Source: Streptomyces wedmorensis (lineage in GTDB: Bacteria; Actinomycetota; Actinomycetes; Streptomycetales; Streptomycetaceae). From it: a stretch of DNA of 64,000 nt. Of this stretch, positions 19,834 to 29,573 are shown piece after piece (position 1 is the stretch's first letter; each line of letters starts with the position of its first letter). The notes under the pieces are model-generated. The model was given only the letters and a program-made list of their open reading frames with translations, made no database searches and had not been told where the DNA came from. Position numbers and translations under genes: made by a program. Where the stretch lies: positions 62,001 to 126,000 of the forward strand of contig NZ_JNWK01000020.1 of assembly GCF_000716445.1 (NCBI RefSeq), given 5' to 3'.

Positions 19834-20622
19834 ATGCTGATCCCCCACCCCGCCCACCAGCCCCCGTCCTGCGCGCGCTCCTTCCCCGTCGGCGCGCCCG
19901 GCACGGCGACACTGGCCGAGCACGTCCTCACCACCGGTCACGGCACCTGGTGGACCGACCGGCCCGTCCGGCCCCGTGCCGTCGCCGTCACCAGCGGACG
20001 CCACGCCCTCCTGGCCGGCGATCCGACCGCCCTCGCCCCGGCCGACCTGTCCCCGCTGGCCGGTCACTGCGTCGAGGCGTCCGCCCGTTTCCTGCCCGTC
20101 CTCACAGCAGCCTTCGACCTCCTCCAGCCGTGGGACCGCATGCTCTACCTCCACCAGGCCGATCCGGCCACCGCCCGCCTCCCCCGCGGCACGGCCGTCC
20201 GACGACTGCGCGCGGACGACGGTCCGGCGCTCGCCGCCGCCGGTCTCGCCCTCGGCTGGACCTTCGCGACATGGGGCGGCGCCGAGGGACTCGCCCGGTC
20301 CGGACACGGTTGGGCGGCCTTCCGCAAGGGCCGCGTCCTGGCCGTGGCCTGCGCGCGGTTCACAGGCAGCCGGTACGAGGACGTGGCCTGCGCCACCGAC
20401 CCCGGCGAGCGGCGCCGGCACCTCGCCCTCGCCTGCGTCACGGGCCTGACCGCCGACGTCGCCGCCCGCGGCCGGACCGCCACCTGGAGCTGCTCCCGCG
20501 AGAACCGGGCCAGCCGCCTGCTCGCATGGACGGCCGGCTTCCGGCTTCACCGCGAGTACGTCCACCACACCACCGGACCGGCCACCGTCAGCGGCACGTC
20601 AAAACTGCTCGCCGCCGCGTAA
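19834..20622 (+). CDS. GNAT-family N-acetyltransferase
   Basis: The 262-residue protein starts at ATG 19834, 6 bp after GGAGG. The C-terminal half has the GNAT fold: RKGRVLAVACARF as the central strand, then DPGERRRHLALACVTGLTADVAARG for acetyl-CoA binding, followed by SRENRASRLLAWTAGFRL, the usual ENxxSxxLxxxxGF motif. The N-terminal domain is unrecognised. The acceptor substrate is unknown. Confidence 0.85.
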   Translation: MLIPHPAHQPPSCARSFPVGAPGTATLAEHVLTTGHGTWWTDRPVRPRAVAVTSGRHALLAGDPTALAPADLSPLAGHCVEASARFLPVLTAAFDLLQPWDRMLYLHQADPATARLPRGTAVRRLRADDGPALAAAGLALGWTFATWGGAEGLARSGHGWAAFRKGRVLAVACARFTGSRYEDVACATDPGERRRHLALACVTGLTADVAARGRTATWSCSRENRASRLLAWTAGFRLHREYVHHTTGPATVSGTSKLLAAA

Positions 20623-20675
20623 ACAGCGCGTAGCCTCCGCCGGACACACACCACCCTGGCCTTAGCGTCAGCGGC

Positions 20676-21206
20676 ATGCAGCCGCCGCTCCCCTCCCCCC
20701 GCCCCTCCTCCGACCTGCTGCACGACACCGGATGGCCCGGTGAGGCCCGGGCCGCCCTCATCTGCTCGGGCCTCCTGCTCGGCGTCGCACTGATCGTCGA
20801 GGCCGGTGTCCATGGCCTGACCCTGCTCCGGACGGTGGGCTGCATCGCCCTGTCGGCGCTCCTGCTGGTGGTCCTGCTGCCCGCCCGGGTGAGCGCGGTC
20901 CCGGGCCTGCTGACGGTCCAGGGGCTGTGGGTCACCAGGACCGTGCGCACCGACCGGCTCGCGGCGGCCGTCTGGCCGGCGGACACCGCCGGGCGCCTCT
21001 CCTTGCGGGACGAGGACGGAGGACGGGCCGAGATCGATCTGCGCGTCCTGTTCGCCAACCCCGCCCTGTGGCTGCGGCTCGAAGCCGACGCCCGCGCCTC
21101 ACGCGAACGCGGCACCCTGGACCACGGCGCGGCCGACCTCGCGCGGCTCGCCCTACACGTCCACACCGAGACGGCCCGCTCCGTCCTCAAGCTCTCCGGT
21201 CTGTGA
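20676..21206 (+). CDS. Small membrane protein, function unknown
   Basis: The 176-residue protein has two hydrophobic helices (about residues 26-44 and 50-68), then a soluble beta-rich part ([24 protein letters not shown]) resembling the PH-like layout of many actinobacterial membrane proteins. ATG 20676 fits the frame. Its 3' end overlaps the convergent DUF4118 gene by 54 bp. Confidence 0.75.
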   Translation: MQPPLPSPRPSSDLLHDTGWPGEARAALICSGLLLGVALIVEAGVHGLTLLRTVGCIALSALLLVVLLPARVSAVPGLLTVQGLWVTRTVRTDRLAAAVWPADTAGRLSLRDEDGGRAEIDLRVLFANPALWLRLEADARASRERGTLDHGAADLARLALHVHTETARSVLKLSGL

Positions 21207-21953
21207 CGGCCGTCCGTCACCGTCGAGCACGAGGGCGGCCAGGCCCGCCAGGTCGACGGCGACGAGCCGCGCCTCCGCGGAGGCCGGTACGGCCCCGGGC
21301 TCCGGCGTCAGGAGAAAGCGCCCCAGGACTCGGCCGCCCGCCACCGCCGGCAGCTCGACCTCACCTTCTGGCCAGCCCTGCCGGTCCAGGTCCCAGATCC
21401 AGCCCTCCACGCGTACCGAACCGTCCGCCCGAAGCCGGGACGGCGGGGGCCCGTCGGGCTCCACGGCGGTGGTGAACCGGCATTCCCGCAGCTCCAGGAC
21501 CTCTGCGAGGTCCCGCCTGATCCGGTCGACCAGCTCGGACGCCGTACCGCCGCCCGACCGCACCCGCCGGAACGCGCGGTGCAGGCGCTCCAGTCGCTCC
21601 GCGTCGGTCACGGCGACCGACCCCATCACGCGGGCGCGGGCGGCGAGCTGGGAGACGACGAGGCCGACGAGGAGCAGCAGGACCGCCGTCTCGACATCGG
21701 CCCGATCCTCGATGTGGAAGCTCTGGTACGGCTGCGTATGGAAGAAGTCGAACCAGGCCGCCGCCGACAGCGCGGCCAGCGCTCCCGCCCACCGGTTGCC
21801 CAGGGCGGCGACGGCGACGACCACCACGACCAGCAGGAGCGCAAGGTTGGTGGGCGTGACGCTCGTACGCGACGGCACCAAGGCGAGAGCCGCCAGGAAG
21901 GGTGCGAGAACCGCAGCCGCCAAGGCGGCCACGTCCCGAAACGGCATACGCAT
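21153..21953 (-). CDS. DUF4118 (KdpD-type sensor membrane domain) protein without a kinase domain
   Basis: The 266-residue protein has four hydrophobic segments near residues 5-110 with the DUF4118 sequence [28 protein letters not shown], as in KdpD, and then a GAF-like soluble part. The histidine-kinase domains are absent. ATG 21953 gives MRMPFRDV; an upstream in-frame ATG at 21992 is less likely. It shares its promoter region and a TGACG array with the divergent APC permease, so it may be a K+- or turgor-sensing accessory protein. Confidence 0.85.
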   Translation of the reverse strand: MRMPFRDVAALAAAVLAPFLAALALVPSRTSVTPTNLALLLVVVVVAVAALGNRWAGALAALSAAAWFDFFHTQPYQSFHIEDRADVETAVLLLLVGLVVSQLAARARVMGSVAVTDAERLERLHRAFRRVRSGGGTASELVDRIRRDLAEVLELRECRFTTAVEPDGPPPSRLRADGSVRVEGWIWDLDRQGWPEGEVELPAVAGGRVLGRFLLTPEPGAVPASAEARLVAVDLAGLAALVLDGDGRPSQTGELEDGAGRLGVDV

Positions 21954-22013
21954 CGTCGGCCTCCTCAGTGGCCCCTCGCACGCACCTGGCACGTCTCAAG
22001 GCTGCGGCCGATG

Positions 22014-22059
22014 TGACGAAGGTGACGCCCTACCGGCGGATCTTGACGGTTCCCTGACG
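22014..22059 (+). promoter_or_regulatory. TGACG box array upstream of the APC permease
   Basis: TGACG begins at 22014, 22023, 22044 and 22055 (spacing 9, 21, 11), about 100-145 bp before the permease start. Same arrangement as the array at 16162. Confidence 0.65.
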
Positions 22060-22158
22060 CGCCCGCCGGATGTGTCTCCGCGCATGCTGCTTACGCTGGC
22101 CCGGCCGCGCGACCAGCGGCCGAAAACCCCTCATCGAGCAGACCTCAGGAGTACCTCC

Positions 22159-24114
22159 ATGGCCACCACGGACGAGACGCGCGGCAGCAGGCTGCGGGCG
22201 TGGATGCTGGAGGGGCTGTCCGACATGGGCAAGGGCAAACCCTCCCGCCCGAAGGCGGCGGCCCCGGACGCCGGGCACAAGGGGCAGCCCTGGTACCGGG
22301 TGATGTGCCTGACCGGTGTCGACTACTTCTCCACCCTCGGCTACCAGCCCGGCATCGCCGCCCTGGCCGCCGGCCTGCTCTCCCCCGTCGCGACGATCGT
22401 GCTGGTGATCGTCACGCTGGCGGGCGCGCTGCCGGTCTACCGGCGGGTGGCGGAGGAGTCCCCGCACGGCGAGGGCTCGATCGCGATGCTGTCGCGGCTG
22501 CTGTCGTTCTGGAAGGGCAAGCTGTTCGTCCTCACCCTGCTGGGGTTCGCCGCCACCGACTTCCTCATCACCATCACCCTGTCGGCGGCCGACGCCTCCA
22601 CCCACCTGGTGGAGAACCCCCACCTGGAATCGGCCCTGCACGACAAGCAGGTGCTGATCACCATGATCCTGATCGCGCTGCTCGGCGCGGTCTTCCTCAA
22701 GGGCTTCCTGGAGGCGATCGGCGTCGCCGTGGCCCTGGTGGGCATCTACCTGGCGCTGAACGTGGTCGTCGTGGTCACGGGCATGTGGCAGGTGATCACC
22801 GAGGGCCATGTCGTCACCGACTGGACGGCGGCCCTCACCCAGGAACACGGCAACGTCTTCGTGATGATCGGCGTCGCGCTGATCGTCTTCCCCAAGCTCG
22901 CCCTCGGCCTGTCCGGATTCGAGACCGGCGTCGCCGTCATGCCGCACGTCCAGGGCGACCCCGGCGACACCGAAGCGCGGCCCACCGGCCGCATCCGGGA
23001 CACCAAGAAGCTGCTCACCACCGCCGCGCTGATCATGAGCGTCTTCCTGATCTGCACCAGCTTCATCACCACGGTCCTGATCCCGCATGAGGAGTTCGAG
23101 TCCGGCGGCAAGGCCAACGGCCGCGCGCTGGCCTACCTCGCCCACGAGTACCTGGGCAACGCCTTCGGCACCGTCTACGACGTCTCCACGATCCTCATCC
23201 TGTGGTTCGCCGGCGCCTCCGCGATGGCCGGCCTGCTCAACCTGATGCCCCGCTACCTGCCGAAGTACGGCATGGCCCCGCACTGGGCCCGGGCCGTACG
23301 CCCGATGGTGATCGTCTTCACCCTGGTCGCTTTTCTGGTGACGTGGATCTTCGACGCCGACGTCGACGCGCAGGGCGGCGCGTACGCCACCGGCGTCCTC
23401 GTCCTGATCTGCTCGGCCGCCATCGCCGTCACCATCGCGGCCCGCAAGGCCGGCCAGCGCGGCTGGACGATCGGCTTCGGGATCATCTCCGTCGTCTTCC
23501 TCTACACGACGGTCGTCAACGTCATCGAGCGCCCGGACGGCGTGAAGATCGGCGCCTGCTTCATCGCCGGCATCATCCTCATCTCGCTCCTCTCGCGCCT
23601 CGGCCGCGCCTTCGAGCTGCGTGTCACCCACGTCGAACTCGACGGCATGGCCGAGCGCTTCATCCGCGACATCGCCAGCCGGACCCCGCGGTTCATCGCC
23701 AACGAGCCGGACAACCGCGACGCGGAGGAGTACCGGGCGAAGAAGGACCAGATCCGTGCCGACAACGACCTCCCGGGCACCGAGGACTTCGTCTTCATCG
23801 AGGTCACCGTCACCGACCCCTCCGAGTTCGAGGCCGGCCTCACCGTCCGCGGCGAGGTCCTGCACGACCGCTACCGCGTGCTCACCGTCGAGTCCTCCTC
23901 CGTCCCCAACGCCCTCGCGGCCCTCCTGCTCCATGCCCGGGACATGACCGGCGTCCGCCCGCACGTCTACTTCGAGTGGACCGAGGGCAACCCCTTCGCC
24001 AACTTCCTGCGCTTCTTCCTCTTCGGCCAGGGCGAGATCGCGCCGGTCACCCGCGAGATCCTCCGCGAGGCCGAGTCCGACCGCGACCGCCGCCCCCGCG
24101 TCCACGTCGGCTGA
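22159..24114 (+). CDS. APC-superfamily permease with C-terminal cytoplasmic domain
   Basis: The 651-residue protein has about twelve hydrophobic helices (residues about 45-490) with the APC-type first helix [21 protein letters not shown] soluble C-terminal part of about 160 residues carries [20 protein letters not shown] and [26 protein letters not shown]. Start ATG 22159 after a good CAGGAG. The TGACG array upstream and the neighbouring DUF4118 and KimA-like genes suggest K+ uptake, although related proteins are commonly called amino-acid permeases. Substrate by sequence alone is unsure. Confidence 0.9.
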   Translation: MATTDETRGSRLRAWMLEGLSDMGKGKPSRPKAAAPDAGHKGQPWYRVMCLTGVDYFSTLGYQPGIAALAAGLLSPVATIVLVIVTLAGALPVYRRVAEESPHGEGSIAMLSRLLSFWKGKLFVLTLLGFAATDFLITITLSAADASTHLVENPHLESALHDKQVLITMILIALLGAVFLKGFLEAIGVAVALVGIYLALNVVVVVTGMWQVITEGHVVTDWTAALTQEHGNVFVMIGVALIVFPKLALGLSGFETGVAVMPHVQGDPGDTEARPTGRIRDTKKLLTTAALIMSVFLICTSFITTVLIPHEEFESGGKANGRALAYLAHEYLGNAFGTVYDVSTILILWFAGASAMAGLLNLMPRYLPKYGMAPHWARAVRPMVIVFTLVAFLVTWIFDADVDAQGGAYATGVLVLICSAAIAVTIAARKAGQRGWTIGFGIISVVFLYTTVVNVIERPDGVKIGACFIAGIILISLLSRLGRAFELRVTHVELDGMAERFIRDIASRTPRFIANEPDNRDAEEYRAKKDQIRADNDLPGTEDFVFIEVTVTDPSEFEAGLTVRGEVLHDRYRVLTVESSSVPNALAALLLHARDMTGVRPHVYFEWTEGNPFANFLRFFLFGQGEIAPVTREILREAESDRDRRPRVHVG

Positions 24115-24228
24115 CCAGGCGGCCGCCCATCGGTCCTGGGGACGCGGCCCGTCGTGAAACCCATGGCGACGGGGTCCGTATCCGGCGGCATGTCCGCTTC
24201 GGAGGCATGGCGGACACGATCCGGCAGG

Positions 24229-26067
24229 CTAACGATCCCGGAGCCGGAACCTCAACCGGCAGATCACGGCGTCGGTGTCCCTGCGTACGGCGTGGGCCAC
24301 GACCGCGCCGCGCTGGTTCTGCAGCAGCCGCTGCCACAGGCTCTCGGGCTCGGCCTCCGGGATGAGGACAGTGACACGGGTTCCGGGGTCGGCGTCGCGC
24401 AGTGCGCGTACGTAGGCGCTGATGGGCCGGCCGAGCGAGCGGCGTTCGAAAGGGAGCCGGACGAGCGGAACACCCGGGTTCCACAGGGCCCAGTCCCGCT
24501 CCAGGGCCTCGGTGACCGCCAGGTCCTCGGGGTCCGGGTGGCAGACGGTGACCGCGCGGACCTCGTCGCCGAGGGAGACGGCGGTGGTGAGGGCCTCGCT
24601 GGTGAGCCGGGTGAGCGAGGAGACGGGGACCAGGACCAGGGAGCGCTCACGATGGGGCGGCTCCGGGATCCTGCCCACGCCGAGGCGCTCACCGATCCGC
24701 CCGTACGCGCGGTGGACGGTCTCGAAGGCGAGGACGAGTGCAGGCAGGGCGATCACGATCAGCCAGGCCCCGTCGTGGAACTTGGTGGCGGTGACGACGA
24801 CCGCGGAGACACCGGTCAGCACAGCGCCGAGACCGTTCAGGAAGGCCCTGCCCCACTGCCGGGTGGCCCTCCAGTGCAGGACCATGCCGGTCTGGGCGAT
24901 CGTGAAGCCCACGAACACCCCGATCGCGAAGAGCGGCACCAGGGTATTGGTGTCGCCGCCGGAGAACACCAGCAGCGCCGCCGACACCACCGCCAGCCAC
25001 ACCACGCCGTGCCGGTGCACCTGACGGTCCGCCTTGAGGCCGAAGACGTGCGGCGCGTAGTTGTCCCGGGCCAGCAGCTTCAGCAGGACGGGCAGGCCTC
25101 CGAAGGACGTGTTCGCAGACAACGCGAGGAGCACCATGGTCGCGAACTGGACGACGTAGAAGGCCCCGTTGTGGCCGAGGGAGGCGTCGGTGAGCTGGGC
25201 GAGGACGGTGACGCCCTCCACCGGCTGGAGCCCGAAGCGGGAGATCAGCACCGACAGCCCGATCAGCATCACGCCGAGGAGCCCGCCCAGCGCGACCTCG
25301 GCGCGCATCGCCCGTCGGGCGGCCGGCGCCCGGAAGGACGGCACCGCGTTGGCTATCGCCTCCACGCCGGTCAGCGCGGAGCAGCCGGAGGCGAAGGCCT
25401 TCAGCAGGAGCAGGGCGCCGACGGTGGTGGCGTTGTCGGCGAGGACGGAGGCGTGTCCGTCGGAGGCGGCGGTGGAGACGGGCGTGTCGCGGAACAGGCC
25501 GACGGCGATCATGACGAGGATCGCGCCGACGAAGACGGCGGTCGGGATGATGAAGGCGCGGGCCGAGTCGACGATGCCGCGCAGGTTCACGGCCGTGATG
25601 AGCACCAGGACGCCGAGGCAGATCACCAGCCGGTCGCCATAGAGCCCTGGGAAGGCCGACGTCAGCGCGGCCACACCCGCGGTGACGGCCACGGCCACGT
25701 TGAGGACGTAGTCGAGGACCAGCGAACCGGCCGCGACCAGGCTCGTACGCCGCCCCAGGTACGCCTTCGCCACCGCGTAGGAACCACCGCCGTCCGGGAA
25801 CGCGGCGATGACCTGCCGGTACGAGGCGACCAGCACCGCAAGCAGCCCCGCGATGGCGAGCGTCACCGGCAGCGTGAATCCCAGCCCGTACCCGCCGGCG
25901 GCCGCGAGGACCAGCACGATGGCCTCGGGCCCGTACGCCACCGACGCCATCGCGTCCAGCGACAGAGCAGCGAGCCCGGTGACGGCCGTCAGCTTGTGCC
26001 GCGCGCCGGTATCGGGCGGTTCCTCGGCGCCGGGTACGGCGCCCTTCTCAGCGGTCACGGTGGTCAT
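24229..26067 (-). CDS. KimA-like APC-superfamily potassium permease
   Basis: The 612-residue protein matches the length of Bacillus KimA (about 607). The first helix signature is LSLDAMASVAYGPEAIVLVL, followed by PDGGGSYAVAKAYLGRR and about twelve helices, then a cytoplasmic universal-stress-like C-terminal domain (RSLVLVPVSSLTRLTSEALTTAVSLGDEV). KimA proteins are high-affinity K+/H+ symporters and in Firmicutes are inhibited by c-di-AMP. ATG 26067. Convergent with the APC permease 115 bp away. A TGACG-like array lies 68-116 bp upstream. Confidence 0.9.
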   Translation of the reverse strand: MTTVTAEKGAVPGAEEPPDTGARHKLTAVTGLAALSLDAMASVAYGPEAIVLVLAAAGGYGLGFTLPVTLAIAGLLAVLVASYRQVIAAFPDGGGSYAVAKAYLGRRTSLVAAGSLVLDYVLNVAVAVTAGVAALTSAFPGLYGDRLVICLGVLVLITAVNLRGIVDSARAFIIPTAVFVGAILVMIAVGLFRDTPVSTAASDGHASVLADNATTVGALLLLKAFASGCSALTGVEAIANAVPSFRAPAARRAMRAEVALGGLLGVMLIGLSVLISRFGLQPVEGVTVLAQLTDASLGHNGAFYVVQFATMVLLALSANTSFGGLPVLLKLLARDNYAPHVFGLKADRQVHRHGVVWLAVVSAALLVFSGGDTNTLVPLFAIGVFVGFTIAQTGMVLHWRATRQWGRAFLNGLGAVLTGVSAVVVTATKFHDGAWLIVIALPALVLAFETVHRAYGRIGERLGVGRIPEPPHRERSLVLVPVSSLTRLTSEALTTAVSLGDEVRAVTVCHPDPEDLAVTEALERDWALWNPGVPLVRLPFERRSLGRPISAYVRALRDADPGTRVTVLIPEAEPESLWQRLLQNQRGAVVAHAVRRDTDAVICRLRFRLRDR

Positions 26068-26134
26068 GCGGACGGACTCCTTCGGATAGGGCTCCGCTCA
26101 GCCTCCGCCCATCCCCCAGGCTTGTCCGCCCTTC

Positions 26135-26183
26135 CTGGCGCATTCTTGGCGCCGCCCGGCCTTCCCCTGACAGGTCCTTGACG
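26135..26183 (-). promoter_or_regulatory. Degenerate TGACG box array upstream of the KimA-like gene
   Basis: TGGCG (26135), TGGCG (26146), TGACA (26168) and TGACG (26179) are spaced 11, 22 and 11, repeating the arrangement before kdpB2 and the APC permease with one-base variants. Confidence 0.5.
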
Positions 26184-26272
26184 CCGGCCTCGACGGCGCG
26201 GGCGCGTCAGGGTGGCGTGAAGACTCGGCGGGCACAGGCCGGCCGGCCCGACCCCGCCCTACAGTTCGGCCC

Positions 26273-26455
26273 ATGACGCGACCCGACGGACGCATGCCTT
26301 CCGACCGCAGCGTGCGCCGGCACTCGATCGCGCTCGTCGGCGGCGCCTGCCTCGCCAGTCCCCTCGGGCTGGCCCTCGACAGCATGTGGCTGCTCGGCGC
26401 CGGCGCGTGGCAACTCATCGCGGCCATCCTCCTGGAACTGGTCTACCGCCCGTGA
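26273..26455 (+). CDS. 60-residue putative membrane protein
   Basis: ATG 26273 encodes a basic N-terminus (MTRPDGRMPSDRSVRRHS) and two hydrophobic segments separated by a short loop, ending LVYRP. No family is recognised and the ribosome site is weak. It is divergent from the KimA-like gene. Confidence 0.45.
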   Translation: MTRPDGRMPSDRSVRRHSIALVGGACLASPLGLALDSMWLLGAGAWQLIAAILLELVYRP

Positions 26456-26550
26456 CCACCCACATCACGGCGCTTCTCTGAATCGCCGGCCGCGACCACC
26501 AGGTGGCCCAAGGCGCCCCGCCGCAATCGCTCGCCCCCACCAACACACAC

Positions 26551-28236
26551 CTAGCGAGGGTCGGGGAAGCCGTCGAGGCCCAGCGAACAGGGGCTGAGCG
26601 GCATACCGTCGTCAGGTGCGTCGGTCAGGAACATCCGGTAGTGCTCGCCCCTGGCGGGGCGCAGCACGAGGGTCGCCTCCGGCACGAGGCTGCTGCGGAG
26701 CGACTCGAGGACGGTAGGCCCGTCGTCGGCTGTGACTTCCGTGTGGAAGATGCAGACGGAGCCGAGGTTGAGAAGGTGCCCTGCGATCGTGATCCCGTAT
26801 TCGGAGCTCGTGACGCGTAGCGACTGCGGTCGTCCGCTGAGCAACTCCCTGGTGTTCGCATCGTCGATCCAGGTGAGTGTGATCGTCAGCTCGCGGCTGA
26901 ATGGCGATGCGACGCAGCGGCCTTCCACCAGGAGGCGAGCCATCCGTAGAGCAATCCGGTCGGCCATCGACATGTCTGCTGGGATGGGGAAGTCCTGTTC
27001 ACAGTGTCGCTGGACCACTTCGAGGTCCTCCAGGAACAGTTGCAGCTGTGCCCAGCGCCGATTGTCATCCGCAGTGCCGCTCCTCGGCAGACGCCCCGCA
27101 CCGGCGATTTGGCCGTCAATCAGCACTCGGAAGTCACCGCCGAGCGAAAGACGCCGACGCAGCCGCAGCACCTTGAGCGCCTCTGTGGGACCGAGGCCGG
27201 CGAGGTCGAATTGATAAGCGAGTTTCGCGGGGGCCGATTCATCGAACGGACGCAGCACCCGAAGCACCGCACCAGGTAGATCCACCTCGACCGAGCTCCC
27301 CAGGGAGCCGGAACCTCGCGCCTTAAGCCGACCCGCGTACGACGCCTGCACTCTGCCGTCCTCGCCGAGGAATGCTATGGAGACTGCAGCATCGGTCTCC
27401 GACACAGGCGAGATGGGTCTCCACAGCACCGTGGTGTTGGTAAATGTCTGCGCAATCCACTCCGGTCCGCTGACCGTCAGGCTCTCTACCACGTCGGCGG
27501 GGAGCTCGACCGCCTCAGCGACTCCGAACCCCAGGGAGCGGGTGACGGCGGCTGACAGGCCGGCGTCCATGGCCCTTCCGGAGATGGTCAGGGTGATGGG
27601 GCTTACCTCATGAGCCCGAGGATGCTTAGCTCGCAAAGTCTGGATGACCTTGTCACCTTCGCGGGCGAAGTCCACCGTCCAGTTCGGGTCAAGGTCGTCG
27701 ACCACGCGCCCCAGAGCCTGCACTCGAGCCCCCAGGTCGGCCGTACCGCACGCCAGAACGTCCTGCTCCCGGTTCATGATCTTCGCGTACTCCAGCAGAC
27801 CAACATCGCCACTGGTGCGGCTGAGACTGCGCTCGATATCGCTATGCGCGGCGAGGCGATCGTCCAGGGCGGCCCGGTCCATCACCGTGACCTTCACGTT
27901 CCGGCCTTCACCCAGACCCATGACGAACGCCCGCTCGCCCGGGGTAAGAGTGCAAGGAACTACGAGGACCCACTCATAGGGGTCGTGGTCCATGGCTCGC
28001 TTGAACGACTTCTTGATACTCGGTCTGCGCCCACGTCCCTGCAGACCGTCAGGGAAGTACTTGAGCTGATAGATCCGCAGGCGGCCGCCTTGCACCACGT
28101 CAATGTCTCGGCCGCCGTCACCGCCGCGCCCGTTGACGGCCCGCACCTCCGCCGTCTCGCTGTAAAGCCGGTGGACCAACGCCTCAACGACTCGGTCGAA
28201 GTGTGGCTGCCCGATCCGATCCCACTCGAACGCCAC
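26551..28236 (-). CDS. PD-(D/E)XK (Mrr-like) nuclease-domain protein
   Basis: GTG 28236 after GGTAGGGG gives a 561-residue protein starting VAFEWDRIGQPHFDRVVEAL. The first 130 residues form a restriction-endonuclease-like domain with GRGGDGGRDIDVV (Asp44) and IYQLKY (Gln57, Lys59), the D...QxK core of the Mrr/PD-(D/E)XK superfamily. Such domains cut DNA in type IV restriction and other defence systems. The remaining 430 residues are unrecognised. Base composition is less G+C-rich than the neighbours, suggesting horizontal acquisition. It stands alone on this strand next to the VMAP operon. Confidence 0.7.
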   Translation of the reverse strand: MAFEWDRIGQPHFDRVVEALVHRLYSETAEVRAVNGRGGDGGRDIDVVQGGRLRIYQLKYFPDGLQGRGRRPSIKKSFKRAMDHDPYEWVLVVPCTLTPGERAFVMGLGEGRNVKVTVMDRAALDDRLAAHSDIERSLSRTSGDVGLLEYAKIMNREQDVLACGTADLGARVQALGRVVDDLDPNWTVDFAREGDKVIQTLRAKHPRAHEVSPITLTISGRAMDAGLSAAVTRSLGFGVAEAVELPADVVESLTVSGPEWIAQTFTNTTVLWRPISPVSETDAAVSIAFLGEDGRVQASYAGRLKARGSGSLGSSVEVDLPGAVLRVLRPFDESAPAKLAYQFDLAGLGPTEALKVLRLRRRLSLGGDFRVLIDGQIAGAGRLPRSGTADDNRRWAQLQLFLEDLEVVQRHCEQDFPIPADMSMADRIALRMARLLVEGRCVASPFSRELTITLTWIDDANTRELLSGRPQSLRVTSSEYGITIAGHLLNLGSVCIFHTEVTADDGPTVLESLRSSLVPEATLVLRPARGEHYRMFLTDAPDDGMPLSPCSLGLDGFPDPR

Positions 28237-28717
28237 AGCGCCCCTACCTCGCAATGGACCCTCCCGCACAGCATGGCACTCGCCACTGACAGCTGCGCAG
28301 AACGAGCCCGTGTCAGCCATCGAGCACCAGGCCGCGCGCAACCGGGCCGATCCGGTCGAGGCGGGCCGCATATGGGCGACGGGCCCCCGTCTATACGCGA
28401 CTCAGGGCGCGGCCTGGGCCTTCACAGGCCCGAGGCCCACGCCACCACCCCGGCGGCCAGACGTCCCGGAACCGCGACCCCACACCCTGAACCCTTCTTC
28501 GGACAATGGAGCCCCTCAGGCCCTTGAGGCGGCATCCGCCCGACGCCGACACGGCATCACGGAGCGTCACGACCGAGAAACGTCTGGGCGGGGCCGGTCA
28601 ACCGCGCGGCAGCCGGCCTCACCATCCCATCGCGAATGCCACGTCCACACGGGCGAGTGCCCTGGTCGGCAGCTTCAACCTACGCATGACGACCCATCAG
28701 AGAACAGGCCGTTCATG

Positions 28718-28753
28718 CGTCAAACGTGCGTCACGTGCGTCAGATATGCGTCA
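28718..28753 (-). promoter_or_regulatory. CGTCA (inverse TGACG) box array
   Basis: CGTCA, the reverse complement of TGACG, begins at 28718, 28729, 28738 and 28749 (spacing 11, 9, 11), and each copy but its flank is preceded by TG (TGCGTCA). The spacing is nearly that of the kdp array at 7620. No potassium gene is now adjacent. Confidence 0.55.
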
Positions 28754-28800
28754 AGATATCGCCCGTAACGCATATAGTGCACACTCGCTAAAGCCGCAGG

Positions 28801-28878
28801 TCAGCGGCCCTTCTCGGCGGGCTCAAGGATCGCCACGCACTCGACATGGTGGGTCATCGGAAAGATGTCGGCCTGGAC
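28801..28878 (-). pseudogene. 3' remnant of a class I SAM-dependent RNA methyltransferase (TrmA/RlmD-like)
   Basis: On the minus strand the frame reads ADIFPMTHHVECVAILEP followed by AEKGR and a stop at 28801. (D/A)xFPMTHHVE is the conserved C-terminal end of tRNA/rRNA uracil-5-methyltransferases. The rest of the gene is absent. I recall that related Streptomyces carry this gene beside APC and TrkA-type potassium genes, so this is probably a deletion scar of an ancestral potassium locus. Confidence 0.6.
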
Positions 28879-28945
28879 GCAGCCAGGAAAGCAGCAGGTC
28901 AGAGATGCTTCTAGGGCCCGAATGAGGACAGCCGGTCGCCCGGAG

Positions 28946-28961
28946 CGTCAAATGAGCGTCA
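28946..28961 (-). promoter_or_regulatory. CGTCA pair at 11-bp spacing
   Basis: CGTCA occurs at 28946 and 28957, the same motif and one-turn spacing as the arrays before the potassium genes. It lies 150 bp before the Trypco1-like gene. Confidence 0.3.
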
Positions 28962-29111
28962 TGGACGTCGGTTCGGTATCGGCAATCAGAGGGTCGCCGC
29001 ACTGCCGGTGGTGTGAGGATCCCGGGCTGGGCGCGCCGGACCTCTGCCAGGAGAAGACCGTTAACAGGCCCGCGCGTCGATGCAGGGAAGTAATCTGAAC
29101 AACTCAAGTGT

Positions 29112-29573
29112 GTGACCGTAATGTTGTCGCCCGAGCAAGGTGCGGACGGCACGGAGATCGGCGACGGGAGCGGCGGAGCTGTGGCGTACCGGGTGCGGGA
29201 AGTGGAGATCGGCGGCGAGACTGTCCTCGCCCGAGTGGAGACGCTCGACCCGGACGAGGTGGATCTGCGCAAACGGCTCACCGAATACGGCGAGGAAGAG
29301 GAGGTCACAGCCCTCGACACCCTGATGGAACGGGTCGACAGCGTCCAGCGGGTGATCCGGTCGGTCGGCACTTCCGTGCTCGAAGCCGCCCGCGAGGCCG
29401 CCCACCCCGACGAGGTGAGCGTCTCGTTCGGTGTCGAGCTGGCAGCCAAGTCCGGCAAGGCGGTCGCGTTCCTCGCCGACGGTGAGGCCAAGGCCGCCCT
29501 CAACGTCACGCTCACCTGGCGGCCCGGCGACCGGAACGACGGCACGACTGCCGGTGCGCAGGGGAATGCCTGA
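29112..29573 (+). CDS. Trypsin-co-occurring domain (Trypco1/CU044_2847-type) protein
   Basis: The protein has 153 residues from GTG 29112, or 150 from ATG 29121. It contains VAYRVREVEIGGETVLARVE, a helical middle and the family-typical end EVSVSFGVELAAKSGKAVAFLADGEAKAALNVTLTW. This family is found next to trypsin-like proteases in bacterial conflict operons and is thought to regulate or be cut by them; its biochemical role is not established. It overlaps the trypsin-VMAP gene by 8 bp, so the two are translationally coupled. It is the first gene of the operon. Confidence 0.8.
   Translation: MTVMLSPEQGADGTEIGDGSGGAVAYRVREVEIGGETVLARVETLDPDEVDLRKRLTEYGEEEEVTALDTLMERVDSVQRVIRSVGTSVLEAAREAAHPDEVSVSFGVELAAKSGKAVAFLADGEAKAALNVTLTWRPGDRNDGTTAGAQGNA

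Larger units (their letters stand above)
28237..29111. other. 875-bp region without an intact gene
   Basis: Short frames on both strands lack ribosome sites and recognisable domains. What is visible is a CGTCA array (28718-28753), a possible -10 hexamer (TATAGT, near 28772), an RNA-methyltransferase 3' remnant (28801-28878) and a further CGTCA pair (28946-28961). The region looks like the scar of a deletion or insertion. Confidence 0.6.

Noticed and set aside
22030..24105. 691-residue minus-strand frame antisense to the APC permease
   Set aside because: It mirrors the GC-rich codon pattern of the permease and has no recognisable motif.
28310..28925. Plus-strand frames after the Mrr-like gene
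   Set aside because: No ribosome site, Pro/Arg/His-rich composition and disagreement with codon bias; treated as non-coding.
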